Positions 21,991 to 36,299 of a stretch of 64,000 nt of DNA are shown piece by piece; the first letter of the stretch is position 1, and each line of letters starts with the position of its first letter. The notes beneath the pieces were generated by a model. That model was not told the DNA's origin and ran no database searches. It saw nothing but the letters and a program-made list of their open reading frames with translations. The stretch is from NCBI RefSeq assembly GCF_037975245.1, contig NC_092572.1, positions 17,428,269-17,492,268 of the forward strand, in the 5' to 3' direction. Origin of the DNA: Apostichopus japonicus. Its lineage: Eukaryota > Echinodermata > Holothuroidea > Aspidochirotida > Stichopodidae. The translations under genes were made by a program, and so were the position numbers.

Positions 21991-24900
21991 TAATATCTCA
22001 GTCCATACAGTGGCGGGATGGCTCGGCGCACTGTACGAGCTCATGATCGAGACTCTCTTTTGCATCCCTGGTTCGAACCCCGGGTGATGACGTCTTTTGC
22101 CGATCTTTTACAGCAAGTGCCTACACGGGGAGCTGTAAGTATTAGTTAATCCACCTAATATCTCAGTCCATACAGTGGCGGGATGGCTCGGCGCACTGTA
22201 CGAGCTCATGATCGAGACTCTCTTTTGCATCCCTGGTTCGAACCCCGGGTGATGACGTCTTTTGCCGATCTTTTACAGCAAGTGCCTACACGGGGAGCTG
22301 TAAGTATTAGTTAATCCACCTAATATCTCAGTCCATACAGTGGCGGGATGGCTCGGCGCACTGTACGAGCTCATGATCGAGACTCTCTTTTGCATCCCTG
22401 GTTCGAACCCCGGGTGATGACGTCTTTTGCCGATCTTTTACAGCAAGTGCCTACACGGGGAGCTGTAAGTATTAGTTAATCCACCTAATATCTCAGTCCA
22501 TACAGTGGCGGGATGGCTCGGCGCACTGTACGAGCTCATGATCGAGACTCTCTTTTGCATCCCTGGTTCGAACCCCGGGTGATGACGTCTTTTGCCGATC
22601 TTTTACAGCAAGTGCCTACACGGGGAGCTGTAAGTATTAGTTAATCCACCTAATATCTCAGTCCATACAGTGGCGGGATGGCTCGGCGCACTGTACGAGC
22701 TCATGATCGAGACTCTCTTTTGCATCCCTGGTTCGAACCCCGGGTGATGACGTCTTTTGCCGATCTTTTACAGCAAGTGCCTACACGGGGAGCTGTAAGT
22801 ATTAGTTAATCCACCTAATATCTCAGTCCATACAGTGGCGGGATGGCTCGGCGCACTGTACGAGCTCATGATCGAGACTCTCTTTTGCATCCCTGGTTCG
22901 AACCCCGGGTGATGACGTCTTTTGCCGATCTTTTACAGCAAGTGCCTACACGGGGAGCTGTAAGTATTAGTTAATCCACCTAATATCTCAGTCCATACAG
23001 TGGCGGGATGGCTCGGCGCACTGTACGAGCTCATGATCGAGACTCTCTTTTGCATCCCTGGTTCGAACCCCGGGTGATGACGCCTTTTGCCGATCTTTTA
23101 CAGCAAGTGCCTACACGGGGAGCTGTAAGTATTAGTTAATCCACCTAATATCTCAGTCCATACAGTGGCGGGATGGCTCGGCGCACTGTACGAGCTCATG
23201 ATCGAGACTCTCTTTTGCATCCCTGGTTCGAACCCCGGGTGATGACGCCTTTTGCCGATCTTTTACAGCAAGTGCCTACACGGGGAGCTGTAAGTATTAG
23301 TTAATCCACCTAATATCTCAGTCCATACAGTGGCGGGATGGCTCGGCGCACTGTACGAGCTCATGATCGAGACTCTCTTTTGCATCCCTGGTTCGAACCC
23401 CGGGTGATGACGCCTTTTGCCGATCTTTTACAGCAAGTGCCTACACGGGGAGCTGTAAGTATTAGTTAATCCACCTAATATCTCAGTCCATACAGTGGCG
23501 GGATGGCTCGGCGCACTGTACGAGCTCATGATCGAGACTCTCTTTTGCATCCCTGGTTCGAACCCCGGGTGATGACGTCTTTTGCCGATCTTTTACAGCA
23601 AGTGCCTACACGGGGAGCTGTAAGTATTAGTTAATCCACCTAATATCTCAGTCCATACAGTGGCGGGATGGCTCGGCGCACTGTACGAGCTCATGATCGA
23701 GACTCTCTTTTGCATCCCTGGTTCGAACCCCGGGTGATGACGTCTTTTGCCGATCTTTTACAGCAAGTGCCTACACGGGGAGCTGTAAGTATTAGTTAAT
23801 CCACCTAATATCTCAGTCCATACAGTGGCGGGATGGCTCGGCGCACTGTACGAGCTCATGATCGAGACTCTCTTTTGCATCCCTGGTTCGAACCCCGGGT
23901 GATGACGCCTTTTGCCGATCTTTTACAGCAAGTGCCTACACGGGGAGCTGTAAGTATTAGTTAATCCACCTAATATCTCAGTCCATACAGTGGCGGGATG
24001 GCTCGGCGCACTGTACGAGCTCATGATCGAGACTCTCTTTTGCATCCCTGGTTCGAACCCCGGGTGATGACGCCTTTTGCCGATCTTTTACAGCAAGTGC
24101 CTACACGGGGAGCTGTAAGTATTAGTTAATCCACCTAATATCTCAGTCCATACAGTGGCGGGATGGCTCGGCGCACTGTACGAGCTCATGATCGAGACTC
24201 TCTTTTGCATCCCTGGTTCGAACCCCGGGTGATGACGCCTTTTGCCGATCTTTTACAGCAAGTGCCTACACGGGGAGCTGTAAGTATTAGTTAATCCACC
24301 TAATATCTCAGTCCATACAGTGGCGGGATGGCTCGGCGCACTGTACGAGCTCATGATCGAGACTCTCTTTTGCATCCCTGGTTCGAACCCCGGGTGATGA
24401 CGTCTTTTGCCGATCTTTTACAGCAAGTGCCTACACGGGGAGCTGTAAGTATTAGTTAATCCACCTAATATCTCAGTCCATACAGTGGCGGGATGGCTCG
24501 GCGCACTGTACGAGCTCATGATCGAGACTCTCTTTTGCATCCCTGGTTCGAACCCCGGGTGATGACGCCTTTTGCCGATCTTTTACAGCAAGTGCCTACA
24601 CGGGGAGCTGTAAGTATTAGTTAATCCACCTAATATCTCAGTCCATACAGTGGCGGGATGGCTCGGCGCACTGTACGAGCTCATGATCGAGACTCTCTTT
24701 TGCATCCCTGGTTCGAACCCCGGGTGATGACGCCTTTTGCCGATCTTTTACAGCAAGTGCCTACACGGGGAGCTGTAAGTATTAGTTAATCCACCTAATA
24801 TCTCAGTCCATACAGTGGCGGGATGGCTCGGCGCACTGTACGAGCTCATGATCGAGACTCTCTTTTGCATCCCTGGTTCGAACCCCGGGTGATGACGCCT

Positions 24901-27900
24901 TTTGCCGATCTTTTACAGCAAGTGCCTACACGGGGAGCTGTAAGTATTAGTTAATCCACCTAATATCTCAGTCCATACAGTGGCGGGATGGCTCGGCGCA
25001 CTGTACGAGCTCATGATCGAGACTCTCTTTTGCATCCCTGGTTCGAACCCCGGGTGATGACGTCTTTTGCCGATCTTTTACAGCAAGTGCCTACACGGGG
25101 AGCTGTAAGTATTAGTTAATCCACCTAATATCTCAGTCCATACAGTGGCGGGATGGCTCGGCGCACTGTACGAGCTCATGATCGAGACTCTCTTTTGCAT
25201 CCCTGGTTCGAACCCCGGGTGATGACGCCTTTTGCCGATCTTTTACAGCAAGTGCCTACACGGGGAGCTGTAAGTATTAGTTAATCCACCTAATATCTCA
25301 GTCCATACAGTGGCGGGATGGCTCGGCGCACTGTACGAGCTCATGATCGAGACTCTCTTTTGCATCCCTGGTTCGAACCCCGGGTGATGACGTCTTTTGC
25401 CGATCTTTTACAGCAAGTGCCTACACGGGGAGCTGTAAGTATTAGTTAATCCACCTAATATCTCAGTCCATACAGTGGCGGGATGGCTCGGCGCACTGTA
25501 CGAGCTCATGATCGAGACTCTCTTTTGCATCCCTGGTTCGAACCCCGGGTGATGACGCCTTTTGCCGATCTTTTACAGCAAGTGCCTACACGGGGAGCTG
25601 TAAGTATTAGTTAATCCACCTAATATCTCAGTCCATACAGTGGCGGGATGGCTCGGCGCACTGTACGAGCTCATGATCGAGACTCTCTTTTGCATCCCTG
25701 GTTCGAACCCCGGGTGATGACGTCTTTTGCCGATCTTTTACAGCAAGTGCCTACACGGGGAGCTGTAAGTATTAGTTAATCCACCTAATATCTCAGTCCA
25801 TACAGTGGCGGGATGGCTCGGCGCACTGTACGAGCTCATGATCGAGACTCTCTTTTGCATCCCTGGTTCGAACCCCGGGTGATGACGTCTTTTGCCGATC
25901 TTTTACAGCAAGTGCCTACACGGGGAGCTGTAAGTATTAGTTAATCCACCTAATATCTCAGTCCATACAGTGGCGGGATGGCTCGGCGCACTGTACGAGC
26001 TCATGATCGAGACTCTCTTTTGCATCCCTGGTTCGAACCCCGGGTGATGACGTCTTTTGCCGATCTTTTACAGCAAGTGCCTACACGGGGAGCTGTAAGT
26101 ATTAGTTAATCCACCTAATATCTCAGTCCATACAGTGGCGGGATGGCTCGGCGCACTGTACGAGCTCATGATCGAGACTCTCTTTTGCATCCCTGGTTCG
26201 AACCCCGGGTGATGACGTCTTTTGCCGATCTTTTACAGCAAGTGCCTACACGGGGAGCTGTAAGTATTAGTTAATCCACCTAATATCTCAGTCCATACAG
26301 TGGCGGGATGGCTCGGCGCACTGTACGAGCTCATGATCGAGACTCTCTTTTGCATCCCTGGTTCGAACCCCGGGTGATGACGCCTTTTGCCGATCTTTTA
26401 CAGCAAGTGCCTACACGGGGAGCTGTAAGTATTAGTTAATCCACCTAATATCTCAGTCCATACAGTGGCGGGATGGCTCGGCGCACTGTACGAGCTCATG
26501 ATCGAGACTCTCTTTTGCATCCCTGGTTCGAACCCCGGGTGATGACGCCTTTTGCCGATCTTTTACAGCAAGTGCCTACACGGGGAGCTGTAAGTATTAG
26601 TTAATCCACCTAATATCTCAGTCCATACAGTGGCGGGATGGCTCGGCGCACTGTACGAGCTCATGATCGAGACTCTCTTTTGCATCCCTGGTTCGAACCC
26701 CGGGTGATGACGTCTTTTGCCGATCTTTTACAGCAAGTGCCTACACGGGGAGCTGTAAGTATTAGTTAATCCACCTAATATCTCAGTCCATACAGTGGCG
26801 GGATGGCTCGGCGCACTGTACGAGCTCATGATCGAGACTCTCTTTTGCATCCCTGGTTCGAACCCCGGGTGATGACGCCTTTTGCCGATCTTTTACAGCA
26901 AGTGCCTACACGGGGAGCTGTAAGTATTAGTTAATCCACCTAATATCTCAGTCCATACAGTGGCGGGATGGCTCGGCGCACTGTACGAGCTCATGATCGA
27001 GACTCTCTTTTGCATCCCTGGTTCGAACCCCGGGTGATGACGCCTTTTGCCGATCTTTTACAGCAAGTGCCTACACGGGGAGCTGTAAGTATTAGTTAAT
27101 CCACCTAATATCTCAGTCCATACAGTGGCGGGATGGCTCGGCGCACTGTACGAGCTCATGATCGAGACTCTCTTTTGCATCCCTGGTTCGAACCCCGGGT
27201 GATGACGCCTTTTGCCGATCTTTTACAGCAAGTGCCTACACGGGGAGCTGTAAGTATTAGTTAATCCACCTAATATCTCAGTCCATACAGTGGCGGGATG
27301 GCTCGGCGCACTGTACGAGCTCATGATCGAGACTCTCTTTTGCATCCCTGGTTCGAACCCCGGGTGATGACGTCTTTTGCCGATCTTTTACAGCAAGTGC
27401 CTACACGGGGAGCTGTAAGTATTAGTTAATCCACCTAATATCTCAGTCCATACAGTGGCGGGATGGCTCGGCGCACTGTACGAGCTCATGATCGAGACTC
27501 TCTTTTGCATCCCTGGTTCGAACCCCGGGTGATGACGTCTTTTGCCGATCTTTTACAGCAAGTGCCTACACGGGGAGCTGTAAGTATTAGTTAATCCACC
27601 TAATATCTCAGTCCATACAGTGGCGGGATGGCTCGGCGCACTGTACGAGCTCATGATCGAGACTCTCTTTTGCATCCCTGGTTCGAACCCCGGGTGATGA
27701 CGTCTTTTGCCGATCTTTTACAGCAAGTGCCTACACGGGGAGCTGTAAGTATTAGTTAATCCACCTAATATCTCAGTCCATACAGTGGCGGGATGGCTCG
27801 GCGCACTGTACGAGCTCATGATCGAGACTCTCTTTTGCATCCCTGGTTCGAACCCCGGGTGATGACGTCTTTTGCCGATCTTTTACAGCAAGTGCCTACA

Positions 27901-28135
27901 CGGGGAGCTGTAAGTATTAGTTAATCCACCTAATATCTCAGTCCATACAGTGGCGGGATGGCTCGGCGCACTGTACGAGCTCATGATCGAGACTCTCTTT
28001 TGCATCCCTGGTTCGAACCCCGGGTGATGACGCCTTTTGCCGATCTTTTACAGCAAGTGCCTACACGGGGAGCTGTAAGTATTAGTTAATCCACCTAATA
28101 TCTCAGTCCATACAGTGGCGGGATGGCTCGGCGCA

Positions 28136-28136
28136 A
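28136..28136 (+). other. Variant C87A in unit 171
   Basis: Removes an internal pair of the TACAGTG/CACTGTA inverted repeat. It recurs in units 197 (window 32426) and 213 (window 35066). All three carriers are T-type at position 149. Confidence 0.93.
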
Positions 28137-28722
28137 TGTACGAGCTCATGATCGAGACTCTCTTTTGCATCCCTGGTTCGAACCCCGGGTGATGACGTCT
28201 TTTGCCGATCTTTTACAGCAAGTGCCTACACGGGGAGCTGTAAGTATTAGTTAATCCACCTAATATCTCAGTCCATACAGTGGCGGGATGGCTCGGCGCA
28301 CTGTACGAGCTCATGATCGAGACTCTCTTTTGCATCCCTGGTTCGAACCCCGGGTGATGACGCCTTTTGCCGATCTTTTACAGCAAGTGCCTACACGGGG
28401 AGCTGTAAGTATTAGTTAATCCACCTAATATCTCAGTCCATACAGTGGCGGGATGGCTCGGCGCACTGTACGAGCTCATGATCGAGACTCTCTTTTGCAT
28501 CCCTGGTTCGAACCCCGGGTGATGACGTCTTTTGCCGATCTTTTACAGCAAGTGCCTACACGGGGAGCTGTAAGTATTAGTTAATCCACCTAATATCTCA
28601 GTCCATACAGTGGCGGGATGGCTCGGCGCACTGTACGAGCTCATGATCGAGACTCTCTTTTGCATCCCTGGTTCGAACCCCGGGTGATGACGTCTTTTGC
28701 CGATCTTTTACAGCAAGTGCCT

Positions 28723-28723
28723 T
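28723..28723 (+). other. Variant A14T in unit 175
   Basis: A private change in the loop of the junction hairpin (CCTA to CCTT). Confidence 0.93.
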
Positions 28724-31679
28724 CACGGGGAGCTGTAAGTATTAGTTAATCCACCTAATATCTCAGTCCATACAGTGGCGGGATGGCTCGGCGCACTGTA
28801 CGAGCTCATGATCGAGACTCTCTTTTGCATCCCTGGTTCGAACCCCGGGTGATGACGCCTTTTGCCGATCTTTTACAGCAAGTGCCTACACGGGGAGCTG
28901 TAAGTATTAGTTAATCCACCTAATATCTCAGTCCATACAGTGGCGGGATGGCTCGGCGCACTGTACGAGCTCATGATCGAGACTCTCTTTTGCATCCCTG
29001 GTTCGAACCCCGGGTGATGACGTCTTTTGCCGATCTTTTACAGCAAGTGCCTACACGGGGAGCTGTAAGTATTAGTTAATCCACCTAATATCTCAGTCCA
29101 TACAGTGGCGGGATGGCTCGGCGCACTGTACGAGCTCATGATCGAGACTCTCTTTTGCATCCCTGGTTCGAACCCCGGGTGATGACGTCTTTTGCCGATC
29201 TTTTACAGCAAGTGCCTACACGGGGAGCTGTAAGTATTAGTTAATCCACCTAATATCTCAGTCCATACAGTGGCGGGATGGCTCGGCGCACTGTACGAGC
29301 TCATGATCGAGACTCTCTTTTGCATCCCTGGTTCGAACCCCGGGTGATGACGCCTTTTGCCGATCTTTTACAGCAAGTGCCTACACGGGGAGCTGTAAGT
29401 ATTAGTTAATCCACCTAATATCTCAGTCCATACAGTGGCGGGATGGCTCGGCGCACTGTACGAGCTCATGATCGAGACTCTCTTTTGCATCCCTGGTTCG
29501 AACCCCGGGTGATGACGCCTTTTGCCGATCTTTTACAGCAAGTGCCTACACGGGGAGCTGTAAGTATTAGTTAATCCACCTAATATCTCAGTCCATACAG
29601 TGGCGGGATGGCTCGGCGCACTGTACGAGCTCATGATCGAGACTCTCTTTTGCATCCCTGGTTCGAACCCCGGGTGATGACGCCTTTTGCCGATCTTTTA
29701 CAGCAAGTGCCTACACGGGGAGCTGTAAGTATTAGTTAATCCACCTAATATCTCAGTCCATACAGTGGCGGGATGGCTCGGCGCACTGTACGAGCTCATG
29801 ATCGAGACTCTCTTTTGCATCCCTGGTTCGAACCCCGGGTGATGACGCCTTTTGCCGATCTTTTACAGCAAGTGCCTACACGGGGAGCTGTAAGTATTAG
29901 TTAATCCACCTAATATCTCAGTCCATACAGTGGCGGGATGGCTCGGCGCACTGTACGAGCTCATGATCGAGACTCTCTTTTGCATCCCTGGTTCGAACCC
30001 CGGGTGATGACGCCTTTTGCCGATCTTTTACAGCAAGTGCCTACACGGGGAGCTGTAAGTATTAGTTAATCCACCTAATATCTCAGTCCATACAGTGGCG
30101 GGATGGCTCGGCGCACTGTACGAGCTCATGATCGAGACTCTCTTTTGCATCCCTGGTTCGAACCCCGGGTGATGACGCCTTTTGCCGATCTTTTACAGCA
30201 AGTGCCTACACGGGGAGCTGTAAGTATTAGTTAATCCACCTAATATCTCAGTCCATACAGTGGCGGGATGGCTCGGCGCACTGTACGAGCTCATGATCGA
30301 GACTCTCTTTTGCATCCCTGGTTCGAACCCCGGGTGATGACGCCTTTTGCCGATCTTTTACAGCAAGTGCCTACACGGGGAGCTGTAAGTATTAGTTAAT
30401 CCACCTAATATCTCAGTCCATACAGTGGCGGGATGGCTCGGCGCACTGTACGAGCTCATGATCGAGACTCTCTTTTGCATCCCTGGTTCGAACCCCGGGT
30501 GATGACGTCTTTTGCCGATCTTTTACAGCAAGTGCCTACACGGGGAGCTGTAAGTATTAGTTAATCCACCTAATATCTCAGTCCATACAGTGGCGGGATG
30601 GCTCGGCGCACTGTACGAGCTCATGATCGAGACTCTCTTTTGCATCCCTGGTTCGAACCCCGGGTGATGACGTCTTTTGCCGATCTTTTACAGCAAGTGC
30701 CTACACGGGGAGCTGTAAGTATTAGTTAATCCACCTAATATCTCAGTCCATACAGTGGCGGGATGGCTCGGCGCACTGTACGAGCTCATGATCGAGACTC
30801 TCTTTTGCATCCCTGGTTCGAACCCCGGGTGATGACGCCTTTTGCCGATCTTTTACAGCAAGTGCCTACACGGGGAGCTGTAAGTATTAGTTAATCCACC
30901 TAATATCTCAGTCCATACAGTGGCGGGATGGCTCGGCGCACTGTACGAGCTCATGATCGAGACTCTCTTTTGCATCCCTGGTTCGAACCCCGGGTGATGA
31001 CGCCTTTTGCCGATCTTTTACAGCAAGTGCCTACACGGGGAGCTGTAAGTATTAGTTAATCCACCTAATATCTCAGTCCATACAGTGGCGGGATGGCTCG
31101 GCGCACTGTACGAGCTCATGATCGAGACTCTCTTTTGCATCCCTGGTTCGAACCCCGGGTGATGACGCCTTTTGCCGATCTTTTACAGCAAGTGCCTACA
31201 CGGGGAGCTGTAAGTATTAGTTAATCCACCTAATATCTCAGTCCATACAGTGGCGGGATGGCTCGGCGCACTGTACGAGCTCATGATCGAGACTCTCTTT
31301 TGCATCCCTGGTTCGAACCCCGGGTGATGACGCCTTTTGCCGATCTTTTACAGCAAGTGCCTACACGGGGAGCTGTAAGTATTAGTTAATCCACCTAATA
31401 TCTCAGTCCATACAGTGGCGGGATGGCTCGGCGCACTGTACGAGCTCATGATCGAGACTCTCTTTTGCATCCCTGGTTCGAACCCCGGGTGATGACGCCT
31501 TTTGCCGATCTTTTACAGCAAGTGCCTACACGGGGAGCTGTAAGTATTAGTTAATCCACCTAATATCTCAGTCCATACAGTGGCGGGATGGCTCGGCGCA
31601 CTGTACGAGCTCATGATCGAGACTCTCTTTTGCATCCCTGGTTCGAACCCCGGGTGATGACGCCTTTTGCCGATCTTTT

Positions 31680-33659
31680 ACAGCAAGTGCCTACACGGGG
31701 AGCTGTAAGTATTAGTTAATCCACCTAATATCTCAGTCCATACAGTGGCGGGATGGCTCGGCGCACTGTACGAGCTCATGATCGAGACTCTCTTTTGCAT
31801 CCCTGGTTCGAACCCCGGGTGATGACGTCTTTTGCCGATCTTTTACAGCAAGTGCCTACACGGGGAGCTGTAAGTATTAGTTAATCCACCTAATATCTCA
31901 GTCCATACAGTGGCGGGATGGCTCGGCGCACTGTACGAGCTCATGATCGAGACTCTCTTTTGCATCCCTGGTTCGAACCCCGGGTGATGACGTCTTTTGC
32001 CGATCTTTTACAGCAAGTGCCTACACGGGGAGCTGTAAGTATTAGTTAATCCACCTAATATCTCAGTCCATACAGTGGCGGGATGGCTCGGCGCACTGTA
32101 CGAGCTCATGATCGAGACTCTCTTTTGCATCCCTGGTTCGAACCCCGGGTGATGACGCCTTTTGCCGATCTTTTACAGCAAGTGCCTACACGGGGAGCTG
32201 TAAGTATTAGTTAATCCACCTAATATCTCAGTCCATACAGTGGCGGGATGGCTCGGCGCACTGTACGAGCTCATGATCGAGACTCTCTTTTGCATCCCTG
32301 GTTCGAACCCCGGGTGATGACGCCTTTTGCCGATCTTTTACAGCAAGTGCCTACACGGGGAGCTGTAAGTATTAGTTAATCCACCTAATATCTCAGTCCA
32401 TACAGTGGCGGGATGGCTCGGCGCAATGTACGAGCTCATGATCGAGACTCTCTTTTGCATCCCTGGTTCGAACCCCGGGTGATGACGTCTTTTGCCGATC
32501 TTTTACAGCAAGTGCCTACACGGGGAGCTGTAAGTATTAGTTAATCCACCTAATATCTCAGTCCATACAGTGGCGGGATGGCTCGGCGCACTGTACGAGC
32601 TCATGATCGAGACTCTCTTTTGCATCCCTGGTTCGAACCCCGGGTGATGACGCCTTTTGCCGATCTTTTACAGCAAGTGCCTACACGGGGAGCTGTAAGT
32701 ATTAGTTAATCCACCTAATATCTCAGTCCATACAGTGGCGGGATGGCTCGGCGCACTGTACGAGCTCATGATCGAGACTCTCTTTTGCATCCCTGGTTCG
32801 AACCCCGGGTGATGACGTCTTTTGCCGATCTTTTACAGCAAGTGCCTACACGGGGAGCTGTAAGTATTAGTTAATCCACCTAATATCTCAGTCCATACAG
32901 TGGCGGGATGGCTCGGCGCACTGTACGAGCTCATGATCGAGACTCTCTTTTGCATCCCTGGTTCGAACCCCGGGTGATGACGCCTTTTGCCGATCTTTTA
33001 CAGCAAGTGCCTACACGGGGAGCTGTAAGTATTAGTTAATCCACCTAATATCTCAGTCCATACAGTGGCGGGATGGCTCGGCGCACTGTACGAGCTCATG
33101 ATCGAGACTCTCTTTTGCATCCCTGGTTCGAACCCCGGGTGATGACGTCTTTTGCCGATCTTTTACAGCAAGTGCCTACACGGGGAGCTGTAAGTATTAG
33201 TTAATCCACCTAATATCTCAGTCCATACAGTGGCGGGATGGCTCGGCGCACTGTACGAGCTCATGATCGAGACTCTCTTTTGCATCCCTGGTTCGAACCC
33301 CGGGTGATGACGCCTTTTGCCGATCTTTTACAGCAAGTGCCTACACGGGGAGCTGTAAGTATTAGTTAATCCACCTAATATCTCAGTCCATACAGTGGCG
33401 GGATGGCTCGGCGCACTGTACGAGCTCATGATCGAGACTCTCTTTTGCATCCCTGGTTCGAACCCCGGGTGATGACGTCTTTTGCCGATCTTTTACAGCA
33501 AGTGCCTACACGGGGAGCTGTAAGTATTAGTTAATCCACCTAATATCTCAGTCCATACAGTGGCGGGATGGCTCGGCGCACTGTACGAGCTCATGATCGA
33601 GACTCTCTTTTGCATCCCTGGTTCGAACCCCGGGTGATGACGCCTTTTGCCGATCTTTT
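31680..33659 (+). repeat. Candidate duplicated segment, copy 1 (units 193-204)
   Basis: Contains C87A in its fifth unit (197, window 32426). The position-149 pattern agrees with units 209-220 in 11 of 12 units, and the rare variant lies at the same offset. The copy spacing is 16 units, 2,640 bp. Confidence 0.55.
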
Positions 33660-34319
33660 ACAGCAAGTGCCTACACGGGGAGCTGTAAGTATTAGTTAAT
33701 CCACCTAATATCTCAGTCCATACAGTGGCGGGATGGCTCGGCGCACTGTACGAGCTCATGATCGAGACTCTCTTTTGCATCCCTGGTTCGAACCCCGGGT
33801 GATGACGTCTTTTGCCGATCTTTTACAGCAAGTGCCTACACGGGGAGCTGTAAGTATTAGTTAATCCACCTAATATCTCAGTCCATACAGTGGCGGGATG
33901 GCTCGGCGCACTGTACGAGCTCATGATCGAGACTCTCTTTTGCATCCCTGGTTCGAACCCCGGGTGATGACGTCTTTTGCCGATCTTTTACAGCAAGTGC
34001 CTACACGGGGAGCTGTAAGTATTAGTTAATCCACCTAATATCTCAGTCCATACAGTGGCGGGATGGCTCGGCGCACTGTACGAGCTCATGATCGAGACTC
34101 TCTTTTGCATCCCTGGTTCGAACCCCGGGTGATGACGTCTTTTGCCGATCTTTTACAGCAAGTGCCTACACGGGGAGCTGTAAGTATTAGTTAATCCACC
34201 TAATATCTCAGTCCATACAGTGGCGGGATGGCTCGGCGCACTGTACGAGCTCATGATCGAGACTCTCTTTTGCATCCCTGGTTCGAACCCCGGGTGATGA
34301 CGTCTTTTGCCGATCTTTT

Positions 34320-36299
34320 ACAGCAAGTGCCTACACGGGGAGCTGTAAGTATTAGTTAATCCACCTAATATCTCAGTCCATACAGTGGCGGGATGGCTCG
34401 GCGCACTGTACGAGCTCATGATCGAGACTCTCTTTTGCATCCCTGGTTCGAACCCCGGGTGATGACGTCTTTTGCCGATCTTTTACAGCAAGTGCCTACA
34501 CGGGGAGCTGTAAGTATTAGTTAATCCACCTAATATCTCAGTCCATACAGTGGCGGGATGGCTCGGCGCACTGTACGAGCTCATGATCGAGACTCTCTTT
34601 TGCATCCCTGGTTCGAACCCCGGGTGATGACGTCTTTTGCCGATCTTTTACAGCAAGTGCCTACACGGGGAGCTGTAAGTATTAGTTAATCCACCTAATA
34701 TCTCAGTCCATACAGTGGCGGGATGGCTCGGCGCACTGTACGAGCTCATGATCGAGACTCTCTTTTGCATCCCTGGTTCGAACCCCGGGTGATGACGCCT
34801 TTTGCCGATCTTTTACAGCAAGTGCCTACACGGGGAGCTGTAAGTATTAGTTAATCCACCTAATATCTCAGTCCATACAGTGGCGGGATGGCTCGGCGCA
34901 CTGTACGAGCTCATGATCGAGACTCTCTTTTGCATCCCTGGTTCGAACCCCGGGTGATGACGCCTTTTGCCGATCTTTTACAGCAAGTGCCTACACGGGG
35001 AGCTGTAAGTATTAGTTAATCCACCTAATATCTCAGTCCATACAGTGGCGGGATGGCTCGGCGCAATGTACGAGCTCATGATCGAGACTCTCTTTTGCAT
35101 CCCTGGTTCGAACCCCGGGTGATGACGTCTTTTGCCGATCTTTTACAGCAAGTGCCTACACGGGGAGCTGTAAGTATTAGTTAATCCACCTAATATCTCA
35201 GTCCATACAGTGGCGGGATGGCTCGGCGCACTGTACGAGCTCATGATCGAGACTCTCTTTTGCATCCCTGGTTCGAACCCCGGGTGATGACGTCTTTTGC
35301 CGATCTTTTACAGCAAGTGCCTACACGGGGAGCTGTAAGTATTAGTTAATCCACCTAATATCTCAGTCCATACAGTGGCGGGATGGCTCGGCGCACTGTA
35401 CGAGCTCATGATCGAGACTCTCTTTTGCATCCCTGGTTCGAACCCCGGGTGATGACGTCTTTTGCCGATCTTTTACAGCAAGTGCCTACACGGGGAGCTG
35501 TAAGTATTAGTTAATCCACCTAATATCTCAGTCCATACAGTGGCGGGATGGCTCGGCGCACTGTACGAGCTCATGATCGAGACTCTCTTTTGCATCCCTG
35601 GTTCGAACCCCGGGTGATGACGCCTTTTGCCGATCTTTTACAGCAAGTGCCTACACGGGGAGCTGTAAGTATTAGTTAATCCACCTAATATCTCAGTCCA
35701 TACAGTGGCGGGATGGCTCGGCGCACTGTACGAGCTCATGATCGAGACTCTCTTTTGCATCCCTGGTTCGAACCCCGGGTGATGACGTCTTTTGCCGATC
35801 TTTTACAGCAAGTGCCTACACGGGGAGCTGTAAGTATTAGTTAATCCACCTAATATCTCAGTCCATACAGTGGCGGGATGGCTCGGCGCACTGTACGAGC
35901 TCATGATCGAGACTCTCTTTTGCATCCCTGGTTCGAACCCCGGGTGATGACGCCTTTTGCCGATCTTTTACAGCAAGTGCCTACACGGGGAGCTGTAAGT
36001 ATTAGTTAATCCACCTAATATCTCAGTCCATACAGTGGCGGGATGGCTCGGCGCACTGTACGAGCTCATGATCGAGACTCTCTTTTGCATCCCTGGTTCG
36101 AACCCCGGGTGATGACGTCTTTTGCCGATCTTTTACAGCAAGTGCCTACACGGGGAGCTGTAAGTATTAGTTAATCCACCTAATATCTCAGTCCATACAG
36201 TGGCGGGATGGCTCGGCGCACTGTACGAGCTCATGATCGAGACTCTCTTTTGCATCCCTGGTTCGAACCCCGGGTGATGACGCCTTTTGCCGATCTTTT
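34320..36299 (+). repeat. Candidate duplicated segment, copy 2 (units 209-220)
   Basis: Contains C87A in its fifth unit (213, window 35066). It differs from copy 1 only at the unit after the variant (214 is T, 198 is C). The match ends on both sides of the segment. Confidence 0.55.

Noticed and set aside
20460-34649. Units 124-138 and 196-210 as a duplicated block (15 of 15 position-149 states agree)
   Set aside because: With 387 two-state units, one or two 15-unit matches between some pair of places are expected by chance, and the rare variants in unit 134 and unit 197 are not shared.
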